NCBI GenBank assembly: GCA_019801415.1
Contig: JAHVJD010000004.1
Span: forward strand, 124,001 to 188,000
Origin: Nocardioides marinus
Lineage (GTDB): Bacteria > Pseudomonadota > Alphaproteobacteria > Rhodobacterales > Rhodobacteraceae
Direction: 5' to 3'
Length of the DNA stretch: 64,000 nt
Shown here: positions 38,977 to 47,695 of the stretch, piece after piece
How positions within the stretch are numbered: the stretch's first letter is position 1
How the letters are laid out: every line of letters begins with the position of its first letter
Notes under the pieces: model-generated
What the model saw: only the letters and a program-made list of their open reading frames with translations
What the model was told of the DNA's origin: nothing
The model's database searches: none
Translations under genes and position numbers: made by a program

Positions 38977-39435
38977 ATGAGCATCGAAGCAAAGCTGAAA
39001 GACCTGGGCGTGACCCTGCCCGACGCACCCGCCCCGGCGGCAAACTACGTGCCCTATGTGGTCAGCGGTGACATGGTCTACATCTCTGGCCAGATCTCTG
39101 CGGATGAAAACGGCCTGATCACCGGCACCCTCGGCGCGGACATGGACGTCGAGGCAGGACAGGCTGCGGCCAAGCGCTGCGCCATTGCCCTGCTGGCCCA
39201 GCTGAAGGCAGCCTGCGACGGCGATCTGGAGCGCCTTGTGCGGGTCGTCAAACTGGGCGCCTTCGTCAATTCGACTGCCGATTTCACCCAGCAGCCGCAG
39301 GTCGTGAACGGCGCGTCCGATTTCCTCGTCGAGGTGCTGGGCGACATCGGGCGTCACGCGCGTTCGGCCGTCAGCTGCCCGTCTTTGCCGCTGGGCGTGG
39401 CGGTCGAGATCGACGGCGTATTCCAGATCCGATGA
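38977..39435 (+). CDS. RidA family protein (reactive enamine/imine deaminase type)
   Basis: A 152-residue trimeric YjgF/RidA-like protein. The longer 'hypothetical-type' RidA subfamily is indicated by YVVSGDMVYISGQI, CAIALLAQLKAACDG, VVKLGAFVNSTADFTQQPQVVNGASD and GRHARSAVSCPSLPLGVAVEID. The R in RSAV corresponds to the carboxylate-binding arginine of active RidA. It would hydrolyse 2-aminoacrylate-type intermediates released by PLP enzymes. The start at 38977 has GGAGGAA. Its stop overlaps the downstream GDPD start by four bases, opening a four-gene operon. Confidence 0.88.
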   Translation: MSIEAKLKDLGVTLPDAPAPAANYVPYVVSGDMVYISGQISADENGLITGTLGADMDVEAGQAAAKRCAIALLAQLKAACDGDLERLVRVVKLGAFVNSTADFTQQPQVVNGASDFLVEVLGDIGRHARSAVSCPSLPLGVAVEIDGVFQIR

Positions 39436-40205
39436 CACCGGCCCTGCCAGCCGAGTTCCTGGCCGTGCCGCTGGCGCATCGTGCCCTGCATGATGCCTCG
39501 GCGGGGCGGCCCGAGAACAGCCGCGCGGCGATCCGCGCGGCGTTGACCGCGGGGTATGGCATAGAGATCGACCTGCAGCTGTCCGCCGATGGCTGTGCCA
39601 TGGTGTTTCACGATGATGATCTTGACCGTCTCGCGCAGGCCCGAGGCCCGGTCCGGGCCCAGAGCCGCGACCAGCTGCGCGCCACGTCGTTGAAAGGTGG
39701 CGACGGCGAGGGCATCCCGGATCTGGCCGAGGTGCTGGCGATGGTGGCGGGACAAGTCCCGCTGCTGATCGAGCTGAAGGACCAGCATGGCCAGATGGGG
39801 CCGGGGGACGGTCGGTTGGAGAAGGCCGCCGCGGCCGCGCTAGACGGGTATCAAGGGCCGGTGGCGCTGATGTCCTTCAACCCCCATTCAGTGGCGGCGA
39901 TGGCGCAACTGTCTCCACGGCTTGCGCGGGGGCTGGTCACCAGCGCCTACGTGCCACAGGACTGGCCCGAGCTGCCGGAGGCGACCTGCGACCATCTGCG
40001 CGGCATTCCGGATTTTCACCGCAGCCACAGTGCCTTTATCAGTCACGAGGCAAGCGATCTGGCGCGCCCGCTGGTGCAGCGCATGCGCAGCGAGGGGGTG
40101 CCGGTCTTGTGCTGGACGGTGACATCGGCGGCGCAGGGGGCCGCGGTGCAGGCGCTCGCTGACAACGTGACCTTTGAAGGATACCTGCCACCGCTAACAT
40201 CTTGA
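39432..40205 (+). CDS. glycerophosphodiester phosphodiesterase
   Basis: A 257-residue TIM-barrel enzyme that hydrolyses glycerophosphodiesters (deacylated phospholipids) to glycerol-3-phosphate and an alcohol. The catalytic and metal motif is seen in PLAHRALHD, RPENSRAAI, GIEIDLQLSADG and VFHDDDLDRLA. A later glutamate-lysine pair (LLIELKDQ) and the final CWTV strand fit the family. No signal peptide is present, so it is cytoplasmic like UgpQ. It overlaps ridA upstream, and the FemAB-like gene follows 48 bases later. Confidence 0.88.
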   Translation: MTPALPAEFLAVPLAHRALHDASAGRPENSRAAIRAALTAGYGIEIDLQLSADGCAMVFHDDDLDRLAQARGPVRAQSRDQLRATSLKGGDGEGIPDLAEVLAMVAGQVPLLIELKDQHGQMGPGDGRLEKAAAAALDGYQGPVALMSFNPHSVAAMAQLSPRLARGLVTSAYVPQDWPELPEATCDHLRGIPDFHRSHSAFISHEASDLARPLVQRMRSEGVPVLCWTVTSAAQGAAVQALADNVTFEGYLPPLTS

Positions 40206-40253
40206 TTAAGCAGGGGCACACCCCACATCATGGAAGCGGTGCGGAGGAAATCC

Positions 40254-41441
40254 ATGGATCACGCTCAGATCAAGATTCAGCTGCTGCCATCTTTGACGCA
40301 GATTCCGGCGGCAGAGTGGGACGCCTGCGCGTGCCCCGAGGTTGCGCAAGGGGGGCGGGCGCGCGATCCCTTCACCACCCATCGGTTCCTGCTGGCGCTT
40401 GAGCAAAGCGGTTCGGTGGGGCCGGGGACGGGCTGGCAGCCGCAGTATCTGACCGCCTACAAGGATGCGCAGCTGATCGCCTGCGCGCCGCTTTATGCCA
40501 AGGGACACAGCCAGGGCGAATACGTCTTCGACCACAACTGGGCGCATGCCTATGAGCAGGCCGGCGGGCATTATTACCCCAAGCTGCAGATGGCAGTGCC
40601 GTTCACCCCGGCCACCGGACGGCGGTTCCTGGTGCGCCCGGGCTTTGACGGCGTTGGCCACTCGGCCCTGTTGCAAGGCGCGGTGCAGCTCGCCTCGCAG
40701 AACAACCTGTCGTCCCTGCACATAACCTTCTGCACCGAGGACGAGGCCCGGCTGGGCGAGGAAATGGGGCTGATGCGGCGCAGCAGCCAGCAGTTTCACT
40801 GGCAGAACGAGGGCTATTCCGATTTCGAGGGCTTCATGCGGGCGCTGTCGTCGCGCAAGCGCAAGAACATTCGCAAGGAGCGCATGCAGGCGCAGTGTTT
40901 CGGGGGCGAGATCAATGTCTATCAGGGCGATCGCCTGCAACCCGCGCATTGGGATGCCTTCTGGGAGTTCTACCAGGACACCGGCGCCCGCAAGTGGGGC
41001 TCGCCCTACCTGACGCGGTCCTTCTTCGACCTGCTGCATCGCACCATGGCCGATGACGTGGCGCTGGTTCTGGCTGAGCGCAACGGCCGCCCGGTGGCCG
41101 GTGCCTTGAATTTCATCGGCCGCGACACTCTTTTCGGCCGCTATTGGGGCTGCACGGAACATCACCCCTGCCTGCACTTCGAATTGTGCTACTATCAGGC
41201 CATCGAACTGGCTCTTGCCCTTGGGCTGCAACGTGTCGAGGCCGGCGCGCAGGGAGAACACAAACTGGCGCGCGGGTACCTGCCGCGCCAGACCCACAGT
41301 CTGCACTGGATCGCAGATCCGGGCTTTGCCGAGGCGGTTGGCCGCTACCTGGAGGCCGAACGCGCGGCGGTCGACGAGGAAATCGAAATCCTCACCGAAT
41401 ATGGCCCGTTCCGCAAAGCGCAAGTAGAGGAAAAAGAATGA
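40254..41441 (+). CDS. FemAB-like GNAT-fold protein (PF04339 type)
   Basis: A 395-residue protein of the 'peptidogalycan biosynthesis/recognition' family, a double acetyltransferase fold related to FemX. Conserved-looking blocks are [42 protein letters not shown] (quoted in part), [14 protein letters not shown] and [15 protein letters not shown], plus [21 protein letters not shown]. The start at 40254 is set by GGAGGAAA; an ATG 24 bases earlier is possible. The 3' end overlaps the pterin dehydratase gene by four bases. The biochemical role is not established. Confidence 0.82.
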   Translation: MDHAQIKIQLLPSLTQIPAAEWDACACPEVAQGGRARDPFTTHRFLLALEQSGSVGPGTGWQPQYLTAYKDAQLIACAPLYAKGHSQGEYVFDHNWAHAYEQAGGHYYPKLQMAVPFTPATGRRFLVRPGFDGVGHSALLQGAVQLASQNNLSSLHITFCTEDEARLGEEMGLMRRSSQQFHWQNEGYSDFEGFMRALSSRKRKNIRKERMQAQCFGGEINVYQGDRLQPAHWDAFWEFYQDTGARKWGSPYLTRSFFDLLHRTMADDVALVLAERNGRPVAGALNFIGRDTLFGRYWGCTEHHPCLHFELCYYQAIELALALGLQRVEAGAQGEHKLARGYLPRQTHSLHWIADPGFAEAVGRYLEAERAAVDEEIEILTEYGPFRKAQVEEKE

Positions 41442-41746
41442 CCGAAAAACTCTCCGACGCCACCCGCGGCCCGCTGCTGCAGCCGCTGTTCGCCACCGGC
41501 TGGAAGATGGTCGAGGGGCGCGATGCGATCACCAAGACCTACAAGTTCACCAATTTCGCCGATGCCTTTGGCTGGATGACCCGCGCCGCGATCTGGGCGG
41601 AAAAATGGAACCACCACCCGGAATGGAGCAATGTCTACAACCAGGTGACAGTGGTGCTGACCACCCATGATGTCGACGGCATCAGCGCCCAGGACGCCAA
41701 GCTGGCGCGCAAGATGGACGGGCTGTTCGGCGAACCTCAGGACTGA
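41438..41746 (+). CDS. phhB: 4a-hydroxytetrahydrobiopterin dehydratase
   Basis: A 102-residue PCD/DCoH enzyme that dehydrates the pterin-4a-carbinolamine made by aromatic amino acid hydroxylases. The active-site histidine motif is visible in [22 protein letters not shown], quoted here only as its [10 protein letters not shown] and TTHD parts. Length and strand pattern are typical. It overlaps the FemAB-like gene by four bases. No phenylalanine hydroxylase is adjacent; in many alphaproteobacteria this small gene is similarly separated from phhA and may also serve molybdopterin metabolism. Confidence 0.93.
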   Translation: MTEKLSDATRGPLLQPLFATGWKMVEGRDAITKTYKFTNFADAFGWMTRAAIWAEKWNHHPEWSNVYNQVTVVLTTHDVDGISAQDAKLARKMDGLFGEPQD

Positions 41747-41837
41747 TCCGCGACAAGTATCGCGGCGTCATCGCGCCAGTTGAGCCCGTTGAAACAAGGC
41801 AAGGCGCGTGGTTCGCAAAATGGGTCAGCAGGACTGT

Positions 41838-41865
41838 CCCAATGTTTCGCGTGCGAAACATTGGG
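41838..41865. repeat. perfect 13-bp inverted repeat with GTTTCGC half-sites
   Basis: CCCAATGTTTCGC (41838-41850) and GCGAAACATTGGG (41853-41865) are exact complements separated by GT. The core TGTTTCGC-GT-GCGAAACA recalls ParB parS sites (TGTTTCACGTGAAACA) but is 18 rather than 16 bp and differs at the centre. It lies between convergent genes and lacks a T-run, so it is more likely a binding site or RNA hairpin than a terminator. Confidence 0.5.
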
Positions 41866-41906
41866 GCATGGCTTCTGACCTGATTTTTAACAGAAAATTA
41901 AGCATC

Positions 41907-41933
41907 GGCGGCGATCCGGGCAGGATCGCCGCC
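41907..41933 (-). terminator. hairpin downstream of the peroxiredoxin gene
   Basis: GGCGGCGATCC (41907-41917) pairs perfectly with GGATCGCCGCC (41923-41933) around a five-base loop, 18 bases past the minus-strand stop. A T-rich stretch (TTAATTTTC) follows about seven bases later on that strand, so termination efficiency is uncertain. Confidence 0.55.
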
Positions 41934-41950
41934 GCAGGTTTGGGGGCGGG

Positions 41951-42439
41951 TCAGCCCATCGCGTCCAGCAGGCCTTCACCCGCTGACAGTTCGCACTGGC
42001 CGGGGTTCTCTTCCTTGTTGAGGATCTTGACCTCGCCGTCTTCCACCAGCATCGCGTAGCGCAGCGAGCGGCCGACCAGACCGGCGGCGGGGGCGTCAAA
42101 GCGCATGCCCAGGGCCTCGGTCAGTTTGCATTCGGCGTCCGACAGCATGGTGATGCCTGCCTCGGTTGCGCCGGTATTGTCACCCCAGATCGACATCACG
42201 AAGGGGTCATTGCCGGCCAGGCAGATGATCTCGTCCACGCCCTTTTCGGCGAACTTGTCCTTGGTGCGGATGAAGCTGGGCACATGCGCCGAGTGGCAGG
42301 TGCTGGTGAAGGCGCCGGGGACGGCGAAGATCACCACTTTGCGCCCTTTCAGCTTGTCGGCCAGTTGGACCTGCTCGGGGCCGTCCGCTCCGATCCGCGT
42401 CAGGGTGGCGTCTGGCATCTGGTCTCCAACAGAAATCAT
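41951..42439 (-). CDS. peroxiredoxin, Prx5 type
   Basis: A 162-residue thiol peroxidase that reduces hydrogen peroxide and organic hydroperoxides. The peroxidatic cysteine is C48 in VPGAFTSTCHSAHVPSF, the signature of the Prx5 subfamily. Later conserved features are CLAGNDPFVMSIWG and the LVGRSLRYAMLVEDGEV strand with its conserved arginine. Another cysteine near residue 149 (NPGQCELS) could act in resolution. The start at 42439 follows AGAGGAACC. It stands alone and is divergent from the ferredoxin-reductase gene. Confidence 0.93.
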   Translation of the reverse strand: MISVGDQMPDATLTRIGADGPEQVQLADKLKGRKVVIFAVPGAFTSTCHSAHVPSFIRTKDKFAEKGVDEIICLAGNDPFVMSIWGDNTGATEAGITMLSDAECKLTEALGMRFDAPAAGLVGRSLRYAMLVEDGEVKILNKEENPGQCELSAGEGLLDAMG

Positions 42440-42534
42440 GGCAGGTTCCTCTTTCTCATGATTGCGTTTCGGTTGCCCCATTCGGTAGGGTCCGCCCAAA
42501 GCGTGACTGGAACTAATGCGAGAGGCAAGCGGAG

Positions 42535-43746
42535 ATGTCCCATATCGTCGTGATCGGAGCCGGGCAGGCGGGATCTTCGCTGGTGGCGAAGCTGCGCAAG
42601 GATGGATTTGACGGTGACATAACGCTGATCGGTGCCGAGGACGTGCTGCCCTATCAGCGCCCGCCGCTGTCCAAGGCGTATCTTCTGGGCGAGATGGAGC
42701 TGGAGCGTCTGTTTCTGCGACCGGCGAGCTTTTACGCCGACAACAACATCACCCTGAAGCTCGGCCAGCGCGTCACCGGCATCGACACCGCGGCCAAAAC
42801 CGTGTCGCTGGGGGATGAGGTGGTCGGATATGACCAGCTGGCGCTGACCACGGGCTCGGACCCGCGTCGCCTGCCTGCCGCGATCGGCGGCGATCTGGAG
42901 GGCGTGCATGTGGTGCGCGGTCTGGGCGATGTGGACGCGATGGCACCGCAGGTCCGCGAGGGAGCCCGGGCGCTGATCGTCGGCGGCGGCTACATCGGGC
43001 TGGAGGCGGCCGCGGTCTGTGCCAAACGCGGCGTCAAGGTGACGCTGGTGGAAATGGCCGACCGCATCCTGCAACGTGTCGCCGCGCCGGAAACCTCCGA
43101 TTATTTCCGCGCGCTGCACAGCGGCCATGGGGTCGATATCCGCGAGGCCACCGGGCTGGAACGGCTGGAAGGCGAGGGCGGCAAGGTCACGCGCGCCGTG
43201 CTCAGCGGTGGCGAGATGCTGGAGGTGGATTTCGTCGTCGTCGGCGTCGGCATTACCCCGTCCACGCAGCTGGCGGAGCTGGCCGGGCTGGACCTGGACA
43301 ACGGCATCAAGGTTGACGCGCAGGGACGGACCTCGGACGCATCGATCTGGGCCGCGGGCGACTGTGCCTCCTTTCCGTATCGTGGTCGGCGGATCCGGCT
43401 GGAAAGCGTGCCCAACGCCATCGACCAAGCCGAGGTGGTGGCGCAAAACATGCTGGGGGCGGCCAGGGACTATGTCGCGCAGCCCTGGTTCTGGTCGGAT
43501 CAATACGACGTAAAGCTGCAGATCGCCGGGCTGAACACCGGGTATGACACGGTGGTGACCCGCCAGGGCGAGGGGCTGCAGAGATCGTTCTGGTATTACG
43601 CCGACGGGCAGCTGGTGGCGGTGGACGCGATGAATGATCCGCGAGCCTATATGGTGGCCAAGCGCCTGATCGACATGGGCAAGACCGCCGACAAGGGGGT
43701 GGTGGCAGATTCGGCGGCGGATCTGAAATCACTGCTGAAAGCGTGA
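42535..43746 (+). CDS. FAD-dependent NAD(P)H:ferredoxin reductase (rhodocoxin/putidaredoxin reductase-like)
   Basis: A 403-residue flavoprotein. The FAD motif is IVVIGAGQAGSSLVAKLR at the N terminus, with PYQRPPLSKAYL. The NAD motif is ALIVGGGYIGLEAAAV near residue 145. The second FAD block is IWAAGDCASFPY. These are typical of reductases that pass electrons to 2Fe-2S ferredoxins serving P450s or ring hydroxylases. No cognate ferredoxin or oxygenase is adjacent, so the partner is unknown. Its TGA overlaps the GTG of rsmD, giving a two-gene operon. Confidence 0.88.
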   Translation: MSHIVVIGAGQAGSSLVAKLRKDGFDGDITLIGAEDVLPYQRPPLSKAYLLGEMELERLFLRPASFYADNNITLKLGQRVTGIDTAAKTVSLGDEVVGYDQLALTTGSDPRRLPAAIGGDLEGVHVVRGLGDVDAMAPQVREGARALIVGGGYIGLEAAAVCAKRGVKVTLVEMADRILQRVAAPETSDYFRALHSGHGVDIREATGLERLEGEGGKVTRAVLSGGEMLEVDFVVVGVGITPSTQLAELAGLDLDNGIKVDAQGRTSDASIWAAGDCASFPYRGRRIRLESVPNAIDQAEVVAQNMLGAARDYVAQPWFWSDQYDVKLQIAGLNTGYDTVVTRQGEGLQRSFWYYADGQLVAVDAMNDPRAYMVAKRLIDMGKTADKGVVADSAADLKSLLKA

Positions 43747-44303
43747 GGATCATCGCAGGCGAATTCCGCGGCCGGGCGCTGGCAGCGGTGGGCAAGGGGG
43801 ACGCGGGCGCGCATCTGCGCCCCACCACCGACCGGGTGCGCGAAAGCCTGTTCAACGTGCTGATGCACACCGGTGCCATTCCCGGCGCGCGGGTGCTGGA
43901 TCTGTTCGCGGGCACCGGTGCCCTGGGGCTGGAGGCACTGTCGCGCGGCGCGACCGAGGTGCTGTTCGTCGATGACGGCCGGGTGTCGGGCGGGCTGATC
44001 CGCAAGAATATCGGCCTGTGCCGGGCGGAAGACCGTTGCACGCTGGCGCGCCGCGATGCGCTGAAGCTGGGGCAGAACCCGGATGCGCCTTTCGACCTGG
44101 TGTTTCTCGATCCGCCTTACGGCAAGGGCCTGGGGCAGAAAGCGCTGACCGCCGCCGTGGCCGGTGGCTGGATCGCGCCGGAAGCGCTGGTTGTCTGGGA
44201 GGAAAACACCCCGATGGCGGCTCCCGAGGGGTTCACGCTGCAGGACAGTCGCAAATATGGCGACACCCATATCACGCTGATGTGGCGCGAAGCGGCCGAG
44301 TGA
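43743..44303 (+). CDS. rsmD: 16S rRNA (guanine(966)-N2)-methyltransferase
   Basis: A 186-residue SAM methyltransferase that modifies G966 of 16S rRNA during 30S assembly. Motifs are RIIAGEFRGRAL at the N terminus, RPTTDRVRESLFNVL, the SAM loop VLDLFAGTGALGLEALSRGA, and the catalytic DPPYGKGLG (an N-methyltransferase D/N-PP-Y type). The GTG start at 43743 overlaps the TGA of the reductase gene. This start keeps the family's usual N terminus. The HAD phosphatase gene follows after 25 bases. Confidence 0.94.
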   Translation: MRIIAGEFRGRALAAVGKGDAGAHLRPTTDRVRESLFNVLMHTGAIPGARVLDLFAGTGALGLEALSRGATEVLFVDDGRVSGGLIRKNIGLCRAEDRCTLARRDALKLGQNPDAPFDLVFLDPPYGKGLGQKALTAAVAGGWIAPEALVVWEENTPMAAPEGFTLQDSRKYGDTHITLMWREAAE

Positions 44304-44328
44304 ACGAGGCCCACAAGGAGTAAACCGC

Positions 44329-44991
44329 ATGCCACCGACCTTTCCGACACCCAAGCTGGTGATCTTTGACTGCGACGGCGTGCTGGTCGACAGCGAACGG
44401 CTTACCAGCCAGGTGCTGGTGGACAACCTGGCCGTCCACGGGCTGAGGCTGTCTGTGGAACAGGCGATGGCCCAGTTCGTCGGGGGCACCATGGCGGGGG
44501 TGATGCAGAAGGCACGTGCGATGGGCGCCGATCTGCCGTCGGATTGGGTGGACGAAATCTACGCCAAAACCTACGCGCGTCTTGCACAGGGGGTGCCGCT
44601 GGTCTCCGGCATCCCAGAGCTGTTGGCGCGGCTGGATCAGGCGCAAATCCCCTGCTGCGTTGCCTCCAACGGCAGCGAGGAGAAGATGCGCATCACCCTG
44701 GGCCAGAACGGGCTGTGGGAGCGGTTTCACCCGCAGGCGATGTTTTCGGCGCATGCGCTGGGCGTGGCCAAGCCGGAGCCGGGGCTGTTCCTGGCGGCAG
44801 CCAGCCATTTCGGCGTGCAGGCCCGCGATTGTCTGGTGATCGAGGACAGCGCCAGCGGTGTCACCGCGGCCCTGCGCGCGGGCATGCGCTGCCTTGCCTA
44901 TGCGCCCCATGGCGATGGCGCCCGCCTCGCGGAACTGGGAGGCGAGCTGGTCCGTGACATGGCCGAGGTGCCCGCACGGTTGTCGATCTGA
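44329..44991 (+). CDS. HAD-superfamily phosphatase (phosphoglycolate phosphatase/beta-phosphoglucomutase-like)
   Basis: A 220-residue cytoplasmic HAD enzyme. Motif I is VIFDCDGVLVDSE, with both aspartates and the nucleophile first. Motif II lies in VASNGSEEKM, motif III is the lysine in GVAKPEPGLFL, and motif IV is VIEDSASGV. A helical cap lies between residues 25 and 85. This is subfamily IA (Gph/CbbY/YfdR-like). The substrate, probably a small sugar phosphate or similar, cannot be read from sequence. It is likely co-transcribed with rsmD. Confidence 0.88.
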   Translation: MPPTFPTPKLVIFDCDGVLVDSERLTSQVLVDNLAVHGLRLSVEQAMAQFVGGTMAGVMQKARAMGADLPSDWVDEIYAKTYARLAQGVPLVSGIPELLARLDQAQIPCCVASNGSEEKMRITLGQNGLWERFHPQAMFSAHALGVAKPEPGLFLAAASHFGVQARDCLVIEDSASGVTAALRAGMRCLAYAPHGDGARLAELGGELVRDMAEVPARLSI

Positions 44992-45073
44992 CAGGCATCA
45001 TCTGGCCTTGGCCGCAAGGGGGGCTTAAGGGGCCTTGGGGGGCGGGGTGGCCCGCCCGCCGTACCGGGGCAGC

Positions 45074-45883
45074 CTATTCGTAGGTCGGGTGGAACTTGCC
45101 CGCGGGCGACAGGGTAAAGATGTCGGCCCCGTCGGCGGTGATGCCGATGGAATGTTCGAACTGCGCCGACAGCGATTTGTCACGGGTGACCGCGGTCCAG
45201 TCGTCGGCCAGGATCTTGGTCTCGGGGCGGCCGAGGTTGATCATCGGCTCGATGGTGAAGAACATACCTTCCTCGAGCACCGGGCCGGTGCCGGGACGGC
45301 CGTAGTGCAGCACGTTGGGCGGGGCGTGAAACACCTGGCCCAGCCCGTGGCCGCAGAAATCACGCACCACGCTCATCCGCTGGCTTTCGGCATAGGATTG
45401 GATCGCATGGCCGATGTCACCGAAGGTGTTTCCGGGCTTGGCGGTCTCGATCCCCTTCATCAGCGAATCATGGGTGACCTGGATCAGCCGTTCCGCCTTG
45501 CGGCTGAGCTTGCCCGCCACATACATGCGCGAGGTGTCGCCGAACCAGCCGTCCACGATCACGGTGACGTCGATGTTCAGGATGTCGCCATCCTTGAGCT
45601 TCTTGTCGCCGGGGATGCCGTGACACACCACGTGGTTCACCGAGATGCAGCTCGCGTGCTGGTAGCCCTTGTAGCCGATGGTGGCAGATTTCGCGCCTGC
45701 GTCCTCGACCATCTGGGTGATGATGCGGTCGATCTCACCGGTGGTCTGGCCGGGGAACACATGTGCGGCGATGTCATCCAGAATGCGCGCGGCGAGGGCC
45801 CCGGCCTTGTGCATGCCGGCAAAATCGCCGGGCTCGTGAATGCGGATGCCGTCCTTTGTCGTGCGGCCGTCTTTCGATCTCAT
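45074..45883 (-). CDS. map: methionine aminopeptidase, type I
   Basis: A 269-residue cytoplasmic enzyme that removes the initiator methionine from new proteins. Metal ligands appear in order in NIDVTVIVDGWFGDTSRMY (two aspartates), GHGLGQVFH, FFTIEPMI and AQFEHSIGIT. The substrate histidine lies in NHVVCHGIP. I chose the ATG at 45883 (MRSKDGRTTKDG) because GGAG sits eight bases upstream. The alternative 45898 start lacks a ribosome site. It is divergent from the MscS gene. Confidence 0.95.
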   Translation of the reverse strand: MRSKDGRTTKDGIRIHEPGDFAGMHKAGALAARILDDIAAHVFPGQTTGEIDRIITQMVEDAGAKSATIGYKGYQHASCISVNHVVCHGIPGDKKLKDGDILNIDVTVIVDGWFGDTSRMYVAGKLSRKAERLIQVTHDSLMKGIETAKPGNTFGDIGHAIQSYAESQRMSVVRDFCGHGLGQVFHAPPNVLHYGRPGTGPVLEEGMFFTIEPMINLGRPETKILADDWTAVTRDKSLSAQFEHSIGITADGADIFTLSPAGKFHPTYE

Positions 45884-46030
45884 CGGGCGGAGCTCCATCG
45901 GATGTCGTTGCCCAAGCTATGTAAGGGGTTCGCGCCCAAAGGGCCAGAGGGGGCAGCCGGGAACTTTTCCGCGTGGTGCCGAGTTGGGCCCAAGTACATT
46001 TCTGCAAACGACACGGAGGGGCAAGACGGC

Positions 46031-46918
46031 ATGGATGGGATCAACGACCTGATGCAGACGGAGATTTACGGGGGCAAGGCGCTGGCGGATCTGGTGACGC
46101 TGGAGTTCCTTGCCGAGGTGCTGGGCAGCGTTGTTGCCGCAGTCATCATCCTGATCGCGGGGTTCATCGTCGCGGGCTGGGTGAAGCGCCGGATCGTCGC
46201 CGTGGGGGACGCCCATGCCAAGTTCGACGTGACCCTTTTCCACTTCCTCGGCAACCTTGCGCGCTACGCGGTCCTGGGGTTTGCGCTGCTGTTCGTGCTG
46301 AACACCTTCGGGGTCAAGACCACCTCGATCATCGCCGCCATCGGTGCTGCCGGGCTTGCGATCGGTCTGGCCATGCAGGGTGCGCTGTCGAACGTGGCGG
46401 CCGGGGTGATGATCATCCTGTTTCGCCCCTTCAATCTGGGCGATTTCATCGAGGTCGACGGCCAGATGGGCACGGTCAAGGACATCAACCTCAACAACAC
46501 GGTTCTGGCCAGCCTTGGCAATCTCAAGGTGATCATTCCCAACTCCGAGGTCTGGGGCAACACGATCACCAACTACTCCTCCTTTCCGACCCGCCGCGCC
46601 GAGTGGACCTTTGGCGTCGGCTATGGCGCCGATCTGGCGCTGGCAGAGCGGGTGATCCGCGACACCATCATGGGCGACAGCCGTTCGCACAGCGACCCGG
46701 AGCCGTTCATCCAGGTGAACGAGCTGAACAGCAGCTCGGTGGATTTCCTCGTGCGGGTCTGGGTCGATGCCGCGGACTACTTCCAGTACCAGGCGGACAT
46801 GAAGCGGAAGGTGAAAGAGGCGCTGGACGCGGCCGGGGTCGACATTCCTTTCCCGACCCGGACCATCGTGCATGCGGATCAGGCCGGTATCGACGAGGAA
46901 GCCAGCGAAGCCGCCTGA
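46031..46918 (+). CDS. small mechanosensitive channel, MscS family
   Basis: A 295-residue inner-membrane channel that opens on osmotic downshock. Three helices come first: about 25-50 (VLGSVVAAVIILIAGFIVAG), 70-90, and the pore-lining TM3 about 97-130. TM3 has the glycine/alanine-rich pattern AAIGAAGLAIGLAMQGALSN. The middle-beta domain follows (RPFNLGDFIEVDGQMGTVKDI, VIIPNSEVWGNTITNYS) and then an alpha/beta C-terminal domain. Length matches E. coli MscS (286). The start at 46031 follows GGAGGGG. An open frame extends far upstream but is antisense to map. Confidence 0.92.
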   Translation: MDGINDLMQTEIYGGKALADLVTLEFLAEVLGSVVAAVIILIAGFIVAGWVKRRIVAVGDAHAKFDVTLFHFLGNLARYAVLGFALLFVLNTFGVKTTSIIAAIGAAGLAIGLAMQGALSNVAAGVMIILFRPFNLGDFIEVDGQMGTVKDINLNNTVLASLGNLKVIIPNSEVWGNTITNYSSFPTRRAEWTFGVGYGADLALAERVIRDTIMGDSRSHSDPEPFIQVNELNSSSVDFLVRVWVDAADYFQYQADMKRKVKEALDAAGVDIPFPTRTIVHADQAGIDEEASEAA

Positions 46919-46942
46919 GCACACCGGCCCGACGGGCTGACC

Positions 46943-47647
46943 TCAGCCCACGGCAGCGATGGGCTGGCCGACCTCGACGCCTGTTGGCGAGATAGTGGTG
47001 CCCAGCACCAGCCGTTCCACCCCGGCGGCCTGCGCGGCGTCAAAGGCCGCCGCGTAGGCGGGATCAATGTCGGCCGCCAGTTGGAAGTGATCGCAGTCGG
47101 TGCGCTGCACCAGATAGAGCATCATCGCGCGGTGGCCCTCGGCCACCATCCGGGCCAGTTCGCCCAGATGCTTGGTGCCACGGGCGGTGACGCTGTCGGG
47201 GAATTCCGCAAGGCCCGGCTGGCGTGACAGGGTGACGCTTTTGACCTCGACATAGCAGTCGGGCAGGCCGGGCTGGGTCAGCAGGAAGTCGATGCGGCTC
47301 TTCTCGCCGTATTTCACCTCCGCCCGGATGGTTTCATAGTCCGCCAGCCCGGCAACCTGCCCCGCCTCCAGCGCGGCGCGCAGGGCGCGGTTGGGCACGG
47401 ATGTGTCGACGCCGGTGAAATGGCCCCCCGCGTGTTCGACCAGTCGCCAGCCGAATTTCAGCTTTTTCTTCGGATCGTCGTTGGGCTCCAGCCAGATCCG
47501 CATGCCGGGTTCGGCCAGCCCCATCATGCTGCCGGGGTTGGCGCAATGGGCGGTCACCTCGCACCCGTCCTCCAGACGGCAATCGGCAAGAAATCGTTTG
47601 TAGCGGCGGATCAGCACCGCGGGGATCAGAGGGGTTTCAAAGCGCAT
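46943..47647 (-). CDS. sfsA: sugar fermentation stimulation protein homologue
   Basis: A 234-residue SfsA protein. Conserved blocks are LIRRYKRFLADC, AHCANPGSMMGLAEPG, VPNRALRAALEAG, and the nuclease-like KYGEKSRIDFLL...CYVEVKSVTL region, which places it in the PD-(D/E)XK group. The final CDHFQLAADIDPAYAAAFD block is also typical. It was first described as a DNA-binding factor raising maltose use in E. coli; its true role is unsettled. The longer open frame upstream is antisense to the next gene and is not coding. Confidence 0.93.
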   Translation of the reverse strand: MRFETPLIPAVLIRRYKRFLADCRLEDGCEVTAHCANPGSMMGLAEPGMRIWLEPNDDPKKKLKFGWRLVEHAGGHFTGVDTSVPNRALRAALEAGQVAGLADYETIRAEVKYGEKSRIDFLLTQPGLPDCYVEVKSVTLSRQPGLAEFPDSVTARGTKHLGELARMVAEGHRAMMLYLVQRTDCDHFQLAADIDPAYAAAFDAAQAAGVERLVLGTTISPTGVEVGQPIAAVG

Positions 47648-47695
47648 GGCTTCGGGCCTATACCTGCCATGACGCGGTATCAAGGGAGTACGATC

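Noticed and set aside
41838-41865. Canonical ParB parS site
   Set aside because: The centre is 18 bp instead of 16 and lacks the CACGTG core, so it is reported only as a parS-like palindrome.
45035-46030. Upstream extension of the MscS reading frame
   Set aside because: It is antisense to map; the GGAGGGG site fixes the MscS start at 46031 and gives the family's normal N terminus.
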